DNA from: Eudorina sp. 2006-703-Eu-15
Lineage: Eukaryota > Chlorophyta > Chlorophyceae > Chlamydomonadales > Volvocaceae
NCBI GenBank assembly: GCA_003117195.1
Contig: BDSI01000111.1
Location: forward strand, 261,001 to 325,000
DNA length: 64,000 nucleotides
Reading direction: 5' to 3'
A program made the position numbers and the translations under genes. The notes below the pieces were generated by a model. It saw only the letters and a program-made list of their open reading frames with translations, was not told where the DNA came from and ran no database searches. Shown piece after piece: positions 62,367-64,000 of this stretch (position 1 is its first letter; each line of letters opens with the position of its first letter).

Positions 62367-63287
62367 GTACGTGCATGTCCGTCCCTCTATCTTACTTGTC
62401 CGCTGCCATGTGGCTGGTTTACATGGTTCGTTGTACGGCATCGCTGATTGGTGTAATACGCCAAATGTACGGCAGCAGATTTGTATGTGACGATCCTTGC
62501 TTGCTTGGATGGAATATGAGGGCATGCGCATGGTCTGTCAAAAAAATATAGCACGTTCACGGATTTAATATTGCATTTGGTTAATGATGTTACAGTGAAC
62601 CCCGTGGTCATCGGTGACAGCCGTAGCTTCCATACATATATCCGTCCTCACCAATACACACTGACTGCATGTGCCGCACCGGTGGACAACAGGCTCCACA
62701 CACAAATAATAATAATAACAATAAATAATAATAATGATAAAATGATAAAATCCTAATAATAAATAACAATACAAATAATAATAAGAACCCCGCGCCCCAT
62801 TAGAAAAACTAATCAGGGACTCAAAAGGCTTTTCGCGGGGGGGCTAGGCCCTCCCCGCACCCCCCACTAAAGGACAGGGGGGAAGCCACCCTGTCGACCC
62901 CCCTGGCATGACGAGCGAGTGTTGTGCACGGTGATGACAAGCATGCAATGAGAATGAAAACGAAAGAATAAATAATAAAACAAAAAAATATAGTAATAAT
63001 AATAATTATTATTATAATTATATATTGTAATAATAATTGATAATACGCCGGCCGGAGCCTGGCGTGTAAGGGGGTGGCGTATTCACCCCTGTATGCCCGC
63101 ACCAGGGAATGAATCATCTAAATTATCCCGTTCGCTTTCATGGGAACGAGCCAAGGATTAAGCAAGCCCGCTCACGCAGGGGGAGTTAGTCACCGATCGA
63201 GGCGCCCATATCACTCTTAGAGAACCACCACCACGTACACCACGCACGGCCATTCAAGGTAGACCAGCTGCCGTCACCCACCTACAG
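62367..63287 (+). other. Intron of the metalloprotease gene
   Basis: This 921-bp intron is bounded by GTACGT and CACCTACAG. It is AT-rich in the middle. It carries the inverted macrosatellite cassette and a TACGCCGG...CCTGGCGTGT palindromic module at 63,041-63,070. Confidence 0.8.
62698..62950 (-). repeat. Solo inverted macrosatellite cassette in intron
   Basis: Read on the minus strand the order is as in the array: a CATCACCGTGCACAACACTC end (array: CATCACAGCACTGACTC), CGTCATGCCAGGGGGG, GTCGAC, a GTCCTTTAGTGGGGGG block, the G/C palindrome, GTCCCTGATTAG, CTAATGGGGCGCGGGG, then a degenerate ATT tract. It is more diverged than any array copy and stands alone in opposite orientation. Confidence 0.8.
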
Positions 63288-63700
63288 GCGCCGCTTGGTC
63301 GAGCTCCTACTATTCCGCGGCTATGATCTACTGCATGGACCTCTTCTGGAGCCGCTACAACGGCGACTGGGCCGCGACCTTCACGCGTCTGAGCGCCCGA
63401 CTGGGCATCCCTGACTTGGACATGAGCTCCTGGGCTGACTCGTGCCCCACGAGGGTTGGCTACGACGAGCTGGGCAACTACCTGGCGTACAGCACGGGCG
63501 TGTGTTACGCGGCGCTAGGGCATCTGACCCCCGGCCAGGCGCAGCGTGCACATCTGGTGACGTCGGAGATGAATCCGGTGCTGTACACGTGGGGCCAGTA
63601 CTACGCGCAGACAGCTGCGCCACCACCGCCTCAGCGAGCGCCGCGCCTGGATGCAACTCCTGACGTCTGCAAGGTGTGGATAAATAGTAAATATGCTTGA
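63288..63700 (+). CDS. M43/pappalysin-like metalloprotease, C-terminal exon
   Basis: Acceptor CACCTACAG ends at 63,287 and the phase joins the previous exon in frame (split Gly codon). The product has WADSCPTRVGYDELGNYLAY (63,420-63,490) and then LTPGQAQRAHLV, matching the C-terminal part of M43 domains (usual NYMDYS...FT-GQ-RM). The Met of the met-turn is replaced by Leu (NYLAYS), which is unusual. The frame runs to TGA at 63,698-63,700. Alternatively it is spliced at AAG|GTGTGG (63,672) to CTGCAG at ~63,760, where a stop follows at once, so the protein would end at nearly the same place. Confidence 0.8.
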
Positions 63701-64000
63701 TGGTTGGTGCATGGAAATCGATGTAAATGATTCAACGAATGCTTGCGTCTATCTGCAGCTTTAGGAGATGCAGTAGTATCTTAGCAGCGCAGATGCCGCG
63801 CACCGCGCAGCCTTAATACGTAATAGCATTCCACGCCTCAGTGAACGCAACGAGCGGGGTGAGCTAACCGGGAACTCATTGACACAGGGCCGGTGGCCGG
63901 CGGCGGCGGCGTAAAGGCTCTAAGGAGCCTCATCCGTCGTCGTCTCTGGCCCCTTACTTGGACACACGCTATGGCTGTGCGCTATATTACTATTAGGAGC
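63701..64000. other. Downstream flank of metalloprotease gene
   Basis: This is probably 3' untranslated or intergenic sequence. It holds a GGC-rich stretch at 63,889-63,912 and no gene that I can recognise. Confidence 0.4.

Overview
The window looks like nuclear DNA of a eukaryote, most likely a chlorophycean (volvocine-type) green alga. This is an inference from four things: a GC-rich, intron-split metalloprotease gene of the pappalysin/M43 type, GTACGT donor and GCAG acceptor splice signals, a tRNA-derived SINE-like element, and a Ty3/gypsy retrotransposon with algal-style extra domains. Nothing looks bacterial: there are no operons, ribosome binding sites or CRISPR arrays. Species cannot be fixed from the sequence alone.

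Layout. (1) 1-2.63 kb: a left flank with a decayed minus-strand retrotransposon integrase remnant (475-1041), two copies of a ~100-bp MITE-like element (1738-1837, 2092-2190) and a short degenerate telomere-like stretch. (2) 2.63-61.4 kb: a macrosatellite of about 23 tandem, same-orientation units of 1.1-2.5 kb. I sort them by their first ~100 bp into types A, B, C, D and E. Every full unit starts with GCCCCCGCC, carries ~131-bp internal sub-repeats and a strongly folding ~69-nt hairpin, and ends in a G/C cassette (several short perfect palindromes) followed by GGGGCGGGGGCTG and an (ATT)n tract of ~26 to ~275 bp. (3) 39,179-52,824: one large insertion in unit 18 whose flanks rejoin the unit with a 4-bp TCAT duplication. 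It holds an apparently complete Ty3/gypsy element with 697-bp repeats identical to each other, then ~1.6 kb of a related but different element ending in its own LTR-like sequence. (4) 61.5-64 kb: a minus-strand SINE-like element and two exons of an M43-type zinc metalloprotease. The intron between them holds a lone inverted copy of the macrosatellite cassette.

The main result is the retrotransposon. Its reading frames run ORF1 (40,275-40,865), Gag with two zinc knuckles and a degenerate protease-like end (41,036-44,227), Pol (to 49,362), a PHD-finger segment, and a Tudor-like/unknown tail (to 50,374). Each overlapping frame is -1 to the one before. Two of the three changes fall exactly on a GGG GGG AG motif, which suggests programmed -1 frameshifting. 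Pol has the order membrane-like segment, reverse transcriptase, RNase H, a DNMT3-like cytosine-5 methyltransferase domain, then integrase. A methyltransferase between RNase H and integrase, with a chromatin-reader PHD finger downstream, suggests an element that handles or writes chromatin marks at its targets. The methyltransferase has altered catalytic motifs, so its activity is open.

The macrosatellite has no convincing genes. The many open frames in it come from (ATT)n translation or from low-complexity repeats. Its hairpins and cassettes are better read as DNA or RNA structure.
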